NCBI RefSeq assembly: GCF_014697545.1 | Contig: NZ_JACJSA010000003.1 | Location: forward strand, 434,001 to 498,000 | Direction of reading: 5' to 3' | Length of the DNA stretch: 64,000 bases | Origin: Oscillatoria sp. FACHB-1407 | Lineage (GTDB): Bacteria; Cyanobacteriota; Cyanobacteriia; Elainellales; Elainellaceae | Shown: in pieces, positions 34,764 through 42,795 of the stretch | How positions within the stretch are numbered: position 1 is the first letter of the stretch | Layout of the letters: every line of letters starts with the position of its first letter | Made by a program: the position numbers and the translations under genes | The notes under the pieces: generated by a model | Told to the model about the DNA's origin: nothing | Database searches by the model: none | Seen by the model: the letters and a program-made list of their open reading frames with translations, nothing else

Positions 34764-35417
34764 ATGATTTCCGTTGCTGACTTACTCACAAATAATCGCG
34801 TTCCTGGTAATTATTTTGCGACTGATGCCTATGTCCGGGGTGATCTGGAAATGGGCTTGCTCGAAAATCGTCAGGGCGATCGCCTCTTAGCCCTTCCAGA
34901 AACCTTCATTCAAGCGATCTATGCTGGCTTAGAGCAAGAAACTGGACAAGCGTCTCGGTTGGTGTTGTTTAACTGTGGTCGCTGGTGGGGTAAAAGCTTT
35001 TACACCCGCTTTGCAGAGCAGATTGGCGATTACTACGATGTGGCTATCTCTGAAATGCCCATGGTTGAGTTTCTTCAGGCTCTCCAACAGTGCTGGATCA
35101 CACATGGTTGGGGAAAAATTGACCTGGATCAAACCTATCAACACTCTGGCTTTTTAGTGGTCAAGGTGTGGAATTCTCCCTTTGCAAAACTGGCTCCCCA
35201 AAAGGATCAACCCGTCTGCCACTTAGAGGCAGGGGCGTTGGCTGCTTTCTTCAGCCAGCTTTCGGGTCGAGAGCTACATTGTGTTCAAACCACCTGTGAA
35301 TCGATGGGGGCAGACTGTAATCGGTTTGTTTTAGGCTTACCAAAACGGTTAGAACCCGCAGAAACCATGGTGACTAATCTCGACCATGAGAGCATCATGC
35401 AACAGCTCTGCAATTAA
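34764..35417 (+). CDS. V4R-domain protein (Slr0147-like)
   Basis: 217 residues, paralogue of the protein at 33128-33805. Shared features: GLEQETGQASRLVLFNCGRWWG, LQQCWITHGWGKIDLD, GALAAFFSQLSGRELHCVQT and the closing TCESMGADCNRFVLG with two Cys. The N-terminal ~40 residues (DLLTNNRVPGNYFATDAYVRGD) differ from the first copy. Likely ligand binding, possibly tetrapyrrole. Last gene of the tight group; the SpkG-like kinase gene follows after 176 bp. Confidence 0.84.
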   Translation: MISVADLLTNNRVPGNYFATDAYVRGDLEMGLLENRQGDRLLALPETFIQAIYAGLEQETGQASRLVLFNCGRWWGKSFYTRFAEQIGDYYDVAISEMPMVEFLQALQQCWITHGWGKIDLDQTYQHSGFLVVKVWNSPFAKLAPQKDQPVCHLEAGALAAFFSQLSGRELHCVQTTCESMGADCNRFVLGLPKRLEPAETMVTNLDHESIMQQLCN

Positions 35418-35593
35418 TTAGAATTGGTAAGTGGGGCTAGACGTTAGATAACCGTTTCTGGTTACTGGTCAATAGCCAATTCCGAATGACGAATGAGCCA
35501 TGACGAATGACTGTTTTATGTAGCATGACTCGTGCTCAATTGCTTAGATAGTATTACTCACTGTCGTTCATCGAGTGGAAATCTACCGTTGTT

Positions 35594-37555
35594 GTGTCAA
35601 GTCCACTGGGAACCGAGCTAAAACGCTCAAAATATCGCCTCTTGGGGCTGGTTGGGCAAGGGCAATTTGGGCGAGTATTCTGTGCGGCTCATCGGCGCAC
35701 AGGTCGTCTGGTTGCACTCAAAAACCTGGAACATCAGCGGTTTCCAACGCACAAGTTTTTACGTGAACTCCGCATTTTGTTGAGCTTGCAGCATCCTAAC
35801 ATTGTGACCTGCTATGCCTTAGAGCATACCCGCACAGGTCGCTATTTGGTGATGGACTATTGTGAGGGAGGTACCCTCCGCAGTCTGATTGATGGGGATT
35901 GCCAACTCAGCGTTAATCAGGCGTTTGAACTAACGAGCGACATTTTAGCTGGGTTAGATCACGCCCATAGTCGTGGCATTGTCCATTGCGATATCAAGCC
36001 TGACAATATTCTGCTGAACGTCTTGCCGACAGGTTGGGCTGCTCGAATCTCTGATTTTGGCATTGCTCGCCTGACGCAGGATCTGGCTGGGCATGAAGGA
36101 TTGGGAAATACGGGGTCACCCGCTTACATGGCTCCAGAACGCTTTTATGGGCAATACTCCCAATCCTCTGATTTGTATGCTGTGGGAGTGTTGTTGTTTG
36201 AGTTGTTGGCTGGATATCGCCCGTTTACAGGCACTCCGGCTGAACTGATGTCTGGGCATTTGAACCAACCCCTCAAACTGCCAGAGTCGATTCCGGAGGT
36301 ATGGCATCCGATTCTGACGACGGCTCTGCAAAAGTTGCCTGCTCGCCGCTTTCGGTCTGCGTCTGATATGTTGGTTGCGCTGCGAACGGTGGGAGCGATC
36401 GCCGGATATAGCACCTGGAGCAAGTCATCCCCGATTTCGTTGCCGTTGTTGCAACCCCTAACAGTGGTGGAGCCACAGCCCTATGTCGCTCATCAGGCGC
36501 GATCGCTGAGTCAGGCGGTGAATCACGTTGCCCTCGTTGTGGCTAACACGAGTGCTGAAGCGAATGCAGTTGCTAAGGTGGGTACTAGCCCGGAAGTTGC
36601 TAAGACCCCCCTGTATTATGCAGGCGATCGACAATTAACGTGTTACGCCGATATCAATGCGGTGTTTCATACCGACACGGATGAGCCTGTGTCACCGACT
36701 GCTGTCGTAGAGCTTCCAGCGACCATTCAACAGCTTATTCCTACGGCGAAGGGATGTTTTGCGGTGAGTCAGACGGCGATCACCCTGGTTCCAGCACGCG
36801 CTTCAGTCGCACCAACGGTAGTCGCTACTTCCGAACAATTTTGCCTTGCAGCAGTGGAGGCACATGGAGATTGGCTGGCAACGGTATCTCTGTTTGATGG
36901 TGGGCGGGGGCAACTGAGCCTGACGGGGCTGGAACAAACGGGGCAATTAACCCAAAGCGAAGCTCCACGGAGAGCACACCGAGGCTTAGCCCCTGACCCA
37001 ATTCTGTTGTTGAACCGGGAGAAAGCCCAGCAGTGGTTGCGATTGCTGGCACTGGATGCTCGTCACATTGCTGTAGTTGCGCGGGTAAGTACCGATGAAA
37101 ACCTTTCGCGCCGCCGCATTCCTTCTACAGTTAGTACTGTTGTTGAAGTCTGGACTCGGCGCGGAAAACGATTGGGGACGTTAAGTGTGCCGTTGTGTTT
37201 GACTCAAATTTGTCCGACGGTGACTCCCTATCGCATCATGGCAGTCGATCAGTACGATCCACATGCGTTAGTCATCCTTGATCTCAAGCCATTTCGAGTG
37301 CTGCGATTTGGTGTAGAGATTGCACCTGTATTTTTGGAGTCCACCTCGTGGGGCTATATCCTCACCGATGCAACAGGGCAGATTGTTGTAATAGACAAGT
37401 ACGGGCAGCGTCTTGGACGTATTGATGGACCGCAGCATCCGACCGCGATCGCCGCTGTCAATACTCATGAGTTGTTGGTAACAACATGGGATGGGCAGAC
37501 AGGAGCTTCCTATCTTATTGATCTATGTGAGTCAGGCATGGATTTGCTCTTTTGA
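35594..37555 (+). CDS. spkG: Ser/Thr protein kinase, SpkG-like
   Basis: 653 residues, GTG start. Kinase domain ~10-270: GQGQFGRVF, Lys in LVALKNLEH, HCDIKPDNILL (Cys replaces the Arg of HRD), DFG in ISDFGIAR, and APE in AYMAPERFY. HCD instead of HRD marks an RD-minus kinase, so activation-loop phosphorylation may not be needed. Residues ~300-653 form a beta-rich C-terminal domain without a clear family, possibly a beta-propeller sensor (LVTTWDGQTGASYLIDL). Position next to V4R/ferredoxin genes matches spkG (slr0152) of Synechocystis. Confidence 0.82.
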   Translation: MSSPLGTELKRSKYRLLGLVGQGQFGRVFCAAHRRTGRLVALKNLEHQRFPTHKFLRELRILLSLQHPNIVTCYALEHTRTGRYLVMDYCEGGTLRSLIDGDCQLSVNQAFELTSDILAGLDHAHSRGIVHCDIKPDNILLNVLPTGWAARISDFGIARLTQDLAGHEGLGNTGSPAYMAPERFYGQYSQSSDLYAVGVLLFELLAGYRPFTGTPAELMSGHLNQPLKLPESIPEVWHPILTTALQKLPARRFRSASDMLVALRTVGAIAGYSTWSKSSPISLPLLQPLTVVEPQPYVAHQARSLSQAVNHVALVVANTSAEANAVAKVGTSPEVAKTPLYYAGDRQLTCYADINAVFHTDTDEPVSPTAVVELPATIQQLIPTAKGCFAVSQTAITLVPARASVAPTVVATSEQFCLAAVEAHGDWLATVSLFDGGRGQLSLTGLEQTGQLTQSEAPRRAHRGLAPDPILLLNREKAQQWLRLLALDARHIAVVARVSTDENLSRRRIPSTVSTVVEVWTRRGKRLGTLSVPLCLTQICPTVTPYRIMAVDQYDPHALVILDLKPFRVLRFGVEIAPVFLESTSWGYILTDATGQIVVIDKYGQRLGRIDGPQHPTAIAAVNTHELLVTTWDGQTGASYLIDLCESGMDLLF

Positions 37556-37640
37556 CCGTGGAGCACCCCTATGCGTTGAACCCCGAAAGACAGTATCTTA
37601 AGGGTTCTAGTAGGTACTGGCTCTCTATTGTTTATCTCCC

Positions 37641-38351
37641 ATGTATCAATGGCTTACTGACAGTCACGTCATTATGTTTGGGCTACTCGTTGGGTTTGCG
37701 ATCGCCCACAGTGGGTTAGCCGCTTTGCGTCCTAGAGCTGAGAAGTTGATCGGAGCACGACTGTATCGGGTCTTTTTTGCGCTAGTCAGTTTGCCACTGG
37801 CAACGGTTCTCATCATCTATTTCATTAACCATCGCTATGATGGGGTGCAGCTATGGAATATGCAGGGAATACCAGGAATTGAACCGTTTATTTGGGTGCT
37901 CTCTGCGATTTCATTTGTGTTTCTTTACCCGGCGACCTTTAATTTGCTGGAGATCGCAGCGGTTCAAAAACCGCAAGTTCACCTGTATGAATCGGGGATT
38001 ATTCGCATTACCCGTCATCCTCAAATGGTGGGGCAAATTATCTGGTGTATTGCCCATACGCTTTGGCTGGGGACGACATTTATGGTGGTGACATCCGCCG
38101 GGCTGATTTTACATCACTTGTTTGGTGTGTGGCATGGCGATCGCCGCTTATTGGCTCGCTATGGGGAATCCTTTGAAATCTTAAAATCTCGTACCTCGGT
38201 GATTCCTTTCTTGGCTGTTCTGCAAAAGCGGCAAACCCTTGATCTTAAAGAGTTTCTGCGTCCTGCCTATGCCGGAATTGTTGGTTTTGTTCTCTTGCTT
38301 TGGTGGGCACATCCTCTTTTGATCCGCGCAACAAGTAACGTGGGCTGGTAG
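37641..38351 (+). CDS. NnrU-family membrane protein, probable 15-cis-zeta-carotene isomerase (Z-ISO)
   Basis: 236 residues with about six hydrophobic helices. NnrU signature: VGFAIAHSGLAALRP near the N-terminus, RLYRVFFALVSLP, RITRHPQMVGQIIWCIAHTLWLG, and LILHHLFGVWHGDRRL. The His residues in these helices could ligate heme b, as described for plant Z-ISO. In oxygenic phototrophs NnrU proteins of this type isomerise 9,15,9'-tri-cis-zeta-carotene in carotenoid synthesis. The older name refers to denitrification, which fits a cyanobacterium poorly. Confidence 0.8.
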   Translation: MYQWLTDSHVIMFGLLVGFAIAHSGLAALRPRAEKLIGARLYRVFFALVSLPLATVLIIYFINHRYDGVQLWNMQGIPGIEPFIWVLSAISFVFLYPATFNLLEIAAVQKPQVHLYESGIIRITRHPQMVGQIIWCIAHTLWLGTTFMVVTSAGLILHHLFGVWHGDRRLLARYGESFEILKSRTSVIPFLAVLQKRQTLDLKEFLRPAYAGIVGFVLLLWWAHPLLIRATSNVGW

Positions 38352-38393
38352 GATGATCCCAAAGGAAATTTGAATAAAAACTTTAGAGGGATC

Positions 38394-38753
38394 ATGGTGT
38401 TAACTGTGAATGAAAAAACTTTTACCAAAGAAGTTTTGGGATCACCGATTCCAGTTTTGGTTAATTTTTGGGCACCATGGTGTGGCTTGTGTTACGTTGT
38501 GAATCCCTTGTTGCTAAAAATACAAGAAGACTGGGGCGATCGCGTTAAGCTAGTTAGCGTCAATGCAGATGAAAACTTCAAGCTATCCAATACGTATCGC
38601 CTAACAACCCTCCCAACCGTGATGTTGTTCAAAGGGGGGACGGTGCATCAACGGCTCGACAAATTTCACAGCCGAGAAGATTTGCGGTTAGCGTCTGAAA
38701 CGCTTGCGGCGGCTTTAGAAGATCTCAAGATTCAATACAGCTACTCTGCCTGA
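38394..38753 (+). CDS. Thioredoxin-family protein with atypical CGLC active site
   Basis: About 119 residues from ATG 38394, preceded by AGAGGG with a 3-nt gap; a TTG 8 codons upstream is less likely. Thioredoxin fold: PVLVNFWAPWCGLC near residue 30, a cis-Pro loop in TTLPTVMLFKGG, and the C-terminal helix. The active site is WCGLC instead of WCGPC, which should change the redox potential or pKa. Its 3' end overlaps the convergent recJ gene by 13 bp. Confidence 0.88.
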   Translation: MVLTVNEKTFTKEVLGSPIPVLVNFWAPWCGLCYVVNPLLLKIQEDWGDRVKLVSVNADENFKLSNTYRLTTLPTVMLFKGGTVHQRLDKFHSREDLRLASETLAAALEDLKIQYSYSA

Positions 38754-41089
38754 CCGACGATTGCTTCAATCGCAGGAAGTGGCACTTCATAAAAATAGTG
38801 GCGGCGGAACTGTTCTTCGGAAATGGCAGCGAGGAATGGCTCCGCCGCTTGTGTTGGGTTTACGCCGGTTGGCTCGCCACGCCACCGCAACCGAAATCCG
38901 ATGTCTGATGAGGTGATCTCAAAGCCCAGTGCCTGTAGGCTCTGGAAGCCCAATTGGAGGGTGCGATCGCCAACTCCCAGTTTCTCAAGCAACTGTGTCC
39001 GAGTCACCGTCTGATCGGTTCGCACCAAATATTTCGCCAGTCCTACCAGGCGTTGCCAAATTTCGGTTGGTGGCTCAGTTGTAGGAGGAGGATAGGCGAT
39101 CGCTAATTGGCGTCCTTCGCGCACCGCTCTACGAAACCAGAGCCGCAACTCGTCCCAACTGTCGGGGCAATGAGTCATGGCAAGGGCTTCTGTGTCCGGC
39201 ATGGGGTCAGTCGTCTTGCGCCAATCCAGAAGCCCATGGGTGGGCTGTACCGTTGCCAGAGAAGTGTGATTGGTTCGCGAACGGACGGCTATTAAGCGGA
39301 TTTCATAGCGTTTGTGATAAGTGTTGAAGTCGAGTTCAGCGATCGCGTCACAGCGTCCCTGCGGAATCTCATCTCGGTAATGCTCCCACCACACCCCTGG
39401 AAAGCGATCGGCAGTCGAGTCATCCCGCAGATCAAACTCCGTCTTGATATACCTCACCTTGCGCCCACGCCAGTCTTTGATGTTAGCGTTTCTAACGTTT
39501 TCAAACCAGCAATCGCGAATGAGCAGCTTAGGGACGGGGTTACCAATGCCGCAGGGTTCTAACAGCTTTAATTCGCGAAACAAGTCTTTGCCCAACTCCG
39601 CGACGGTGACGACCAGATCTGCTTGAAGCATACCGCCCGGTTTAGTCCCTGTGGCAAACTGCTGCTCCCGTAGTTGTCGGTTAATGGCCTCCGTAAACAC
39701 GGGAATATGCTCGATGGGCAAGCTTAAACCTGCGGCAAAGGGATGTCCACCAAAGGTGTGTAGTAAGTGCTCCTGCGCCTTGACCAACTGATACAGATCG
39801 ATTTGGTTGACGGAACGCGCTGAACCTCTTGCCAGTGGAGGTGTATCTGTCATTTGAGCGGCAGGTTGGGCAAACAGAGCCTCGGTGCTGAGCAAAATGG
39901 TAGGGCGACCATATTCCTGAGCAATTTGCCCTGCTACTAATCCCAACACCCCAATGCTCCACTGTGGGTCACTCAAGACGATGACACTCACTGTTGACAG
40001 ATCCAGGTTTTCCAGGTGTGTCCTCACCTGCTGGGCAACCTCTTTTTGCAAAGCCTTGCGCTGAGTATTGGCGGTTTCTGTGTCGTCTGCCAGTTGACGG
40101 CATCGCTCTGAATTTCGACTGGTCAACAGTTCCACTGCAAAGTGCGCATCGCCATAGATACGGCTAATGGCATTGATGCGTGGACCCAGACCAAAGGAGA
40201 TATCAGTGGGGCGATCGCCACTGCGTTTACACAGTTCCAGTAATCGGGCAATTCCAGGACGTATTGAGGTAGTTGAGTCTTGGTGCTGGCGCAACTGCTC
40301 AATACCCTGTTGTGCCAGGTAGCGGCAGTCTCCCTTGAGTTCAACCAGATCAGCAATCAGCCCGATCGCCACCAAGTCCAGCAGATGTTCGAGGGGGGCT
40401 TGCGGGACATCGGGCAAGGCAGTGTAGAGTGCCTCAATCAGCTTGTAGGCAACTGCAACCCCCGACAGATGGGCAAGAGGATGGTTTGAAGGGAGGGCGC
40501 GTGGGTTGAGAATTGCCGTAACGTTGGGGCGTACTGGTGACAAAGTGTGATGGTCGGTGACAATCACTTCCATGCCCAATGTTTGAGCATAGTCAATCTC
40601 TCGCAGGTTGGTGCTACCCGTGTCACAGGTAACGATGAGTTGGCACCCTTTAGCTGCCAGCAGGTCTAACCCCTTAATCGATAGTCCATGCGACTCTAGC
40701 AAGCGATTGGGCACGTAGTAGAGCAATTGTTTGTCTTTGGAAAAGAACTGCCCTAACCCATCCCACAGCACAGCTGTAGCGGTGATGCCATCGGCGTCAA
40801 AGTCACCCCAAATCGCAACGGTTTCCTGCTGATGATAGGCCTGTTGGAGTCGAGCGATCGCCCACTCCATCTCGTCCCCAAAGGCAAAGGGAGAGGTTGG
40901 CAGATAGTGCTTGGCATCCAGAAACCCCGCTATCTCCTGAGCATGGCACAAACCCCGCTGCCATAGAAGTTGAGCAAGATACTGCCCAGGCACTCCTGTC
41001 AGGCGTTGCAGGGTTTGCAGAAAATCATCTGGAATGTCAAACACCGAATGGATTTGCCACTCCGGCGAAGGTCGAGTGATCACAGGCAA
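38741..41089 (-). CDS. recJ: Single-stranded-DNA-specific exonuclease RecJ
   Basis: 782 residues; longer than E. coli RecJ (577) as is usual in cyanobacteria. DHH domain: IWGDFDADGITATAVLWDG, CDTGS, VTDHHTLSP. DHHA1 domain: GGHPFAAGLSLPIE. An OB-fold follows (~560-640), then a C-terminal ~140-residue extension ending in a winged-helix-like part (RTDQTVTRTQLLEKLGVGDRTLQ). 5'-3' ssDNA exonuclease in recombination and mismatch repair. Followed upstream by the HlyD gene on the same strand, with only 11 bp between. Confidence 0.93.
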   Translation of the reverse strand: MPVITRPSPEWQIHSVFDIPDDFLQTLQRLTGVPGQYLAQLLWQRGLCHAQEIAGFLDAKHYLPTSPFAFGDEMEWAIARLQQAYHQQETVAIWGDFDADGITATAVLWDGLGQFFSKDKQLLYYVPNRLLESHGLSIKGLDLLAAKGCQLIVTCDTGSTNLREIDYAQTLGMEVIVTDHHTLSPVRPNVTAILNPRALPSNHPLAHLSGVAVAYKLIEALYTALPDVPQAPLEHLLDLVAIGLIADLVELKGDCRYLAQQGIEQLRQHQDSTTSIRPGIARLLELCKRSGDRPTDISFGLGPRINAISRIYGDAHFAVELLTSRNSERCRQLADDTETANTQRKALQKEVAQQVRTHLENLDLSTVSVIVLSDPQWSIGVLGLVAGQIAQEYGRPTILLSTEALFAQPAAQMTDTPPLARGSARSVNQIDLYQLVKAQEHLLHTFGGHPFAAGLSLPIEHIPVFTEAINRQLREQQFATGTKPGGMLQADLVVTVAELGKDLFRELKLLEPCGIGNPVPKLLIRDCWFENVRNANIKDWRGRKVRYIKTEFDLRDDSTADRFPGVWWEHYRDEIPQGRCDAIAELDFNTYHKRYEIRLIAVRSRTNHTSLATVQPTHGLLDWRKTTDPMPDTEALAMTHCPDSWDELRLWFRRAVREGRQLAIAYPPPTTEPPTEIWQRLVGLAKYLVRTDQTVTRTQLLEKLGVGDRTLQLGFQSLQALGFEITSSDIGFRLRWRGEPTGVNPTQAAEPFLAAISEEQFRRHYFYEVPLPAIEAIVGQAE

Positions 41090-41100
41090 CGAGTACCGAA

Positions 41101-42699
41101 CTAGCGCACAGTCTTGAGACTTTCAATCCGACGGCTAAACAAATCGGTGAAGATGCTCAATACGGTGCGATCGCGCGTAATGATATTAGCCGTGACGGAC
41201 ATCCCCGATTGCAGTTGCACATCTTGAGCGTCGCGCCCTTCACCAACTCTAAGGAATTGCTGCTCAAGCGTGATCTGCGCTGGGAAGCGGTAGTAGGGGT
41301 TGATCTGGTCGGGCGGTAGTGCATCAGAACCGATGTTCGTTACCGTGCCTTTGACATCGCCAAACTCGCTAAAGGGGAAAGAGTCAATGCGGACATCCAC
41401 GGGCATCCCTTCCCGCACAAAACCAATGTCCTGGTTGGTGATATAAACCTCAGCCACCAGAGCATCGGTAGGTACGATTTTGAGAATTGGCTCACTGGTG
41501 TTGGCGACAAATCCGGTTCCTTTGGCTTGCAGATCAAACACCGTGCCATTGACCGGAGCACGCAATTCCTGATAGCGCAGGGTTAATTCGGTTTCGCTCA
41601 ATTGGCTGTCAATTTCTGCCAATCGCTTCTCATTCTCAACGATCGCCTTGTTTAACTGACTGTCGATCTCGGCTAACCGCTTCTCATTTTCTGAGAGGCG
41701 AGCTAAGACGTTGTTTTGTGAAAGAGCCACGGTGTTTTGATATTTCTCACCTGCCTGGGCGATCGCAAACTGGAGTCGCTGCTGTTCCTGCGTGAGGCGA
41801 TCAACTTCGGCTTGACCATTCATCACTTCCTGCTGTTGCCGCAGGTATTGAATCCGGGCTAAGCCACCCTCTTCGACGAGTGGACGAATGTCTGCAATAA
41901 TGCCCTGGTCAATTTCGAGCGTAGCCCGCGCCGTCGAAAGCTGCACCTGAGTCTGGCTCAGTTGCCGTTGCAGTTGGGACACCTCCAGTCGTGCTGCTGC
42001 GGCGGCAGATTGAGTTTCCAACAATCCGGACTGGAGCCGTGCCTGTTGCTCTGGGGTCAGACCTGCGCCATTTGAAGAACCCGTGAGTTGAGCGCGAAAA
42101 ATCTGATTTTCGGCGATTAGAGTCGCTCGATTGGAGGTTAACGCCAGCATTTCCGGGGGCAGTGTTAAACCTGCTCCTTCTGGGACGGGGGCATTCACAC
42201 CGCTTAACTGGCTGCGATAGAAGTTGTTTTCCTGGAGGAGGGAACTACGGATTTGTTGCAACGAGCGTTGTTGCGCTGCTGCCGCCGTCGTGTCAAAGCG
42301 GATGAGCACATCCCCCTCTTTGACTTGCTGCCCATCCTCAACCAGAATCTCTTCAATCACACCCCCCACGGGAGCCTGCACCTCCTGCACGCGATCCTGG
42401 GGTTCTAACTTGCCAGTAGCGGGCACGGCTTCCTCAATTCGAGCAAAATACGCCCACCCCAACACGAATATCGTCACTCCAACGATGCCGTATACGATTG
42501 AGCGTGACCATAGCGACGTTTGCTGGAGGATGACGGGTTGGTCAAATGCCTCTGCCCGGACTAGCTTATTCGACGCCATGGAGGGAGCCGAATCTTCGGT
42601 TGCGGCATCGTTCACGGTTGTCAACGCACCTACCCGGATGGGCTTGGTTCCGTTGCCGTTACCTCCATTTTGTCCGTTGGATGCAGGAAGATTGTTCAT
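41101..42699 (-). CDS. HlyD-family periplasmic adaptor of a type I secretion system
   Basis: 532 residues. One N-terminal TM (~68-88, SIVYGIVGVTIFVLGWAYFA), a lipoyl half-motif (VGGVIEEILVEDGQQVKEGDVL), a long coiled coil (~150-370) with two near-identical VENEKRLAEIDSQL units, a second lipoyl half (ELRAPVNGTVFDLQAKGTGFV) and a beta-barrel/MPD end. It bridges the inner-membrane ABC exporter to an outer-membrane TolC-like channel. No TolC gene is in the window. Last gene of the operon 46520-41101. Confidence 0.92.
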   Translation of the reverse strand: MNNLPASNGQNGGNGNGTKPIRVGALTTVNDAATEDSAPSMASNKLVRAEAFDQPVILQQTSLWSRSIVYGIVGVTIFVLGWAYFARIEEAVPATGKLEPQDRVQEVQAPVGGVIEEILVEDGQQVKEGDVLIRFDTTAAAAQQRSLQQIRSSLLQENNFYRSQLSGVNAPVPEGAGLTLPPEMLALTSNRATLIAENQIFRAQLTGSSNGAGLTPEQQARLQSGLLETQSAAAAARLEVSQLQRQLSQTQVQLSTARATLEIDQGIIADIRPLVEEGGLARIQYLRQQQEVMNGQAEVDRLTQEQQRLQFAIAQAGEKYQNTVALSQNNVLARLSENEKRLAEIDSQLNKAIVENEKRLAEIDSQLSETELTLRYQELRAPVNGTVFDLQAKGTGFVANTSEPILKIVPTDALVAEVYITNQDIGFVREGMPVDVRIDSFPFSEFGDVKGTVTNIGSDALPPDQINPYYRFPAQITLEQQFLRVGEGRDAQDVQLQSGMSVTANIITRDRTVLSIFTDLFSRRIESLKTVR

Positions 42700-42795
42700 A
42701 GAAATCCAAGTTTGATTGAGTAGGCGTGAGCGTGTGAACGAATGTTCGGATAACGAGACGTGAATAGATTACAGATGCGATGGTTCAGATAGGTT

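Noticed and set aside
42224-42715. 163-codon plus-strand open frame opposite the HlyD gene
   Set aside because: Antisense to a strongly supported adaptor protein; the product is Ser/Arg/Cys-rich as expected for a shadow frame.
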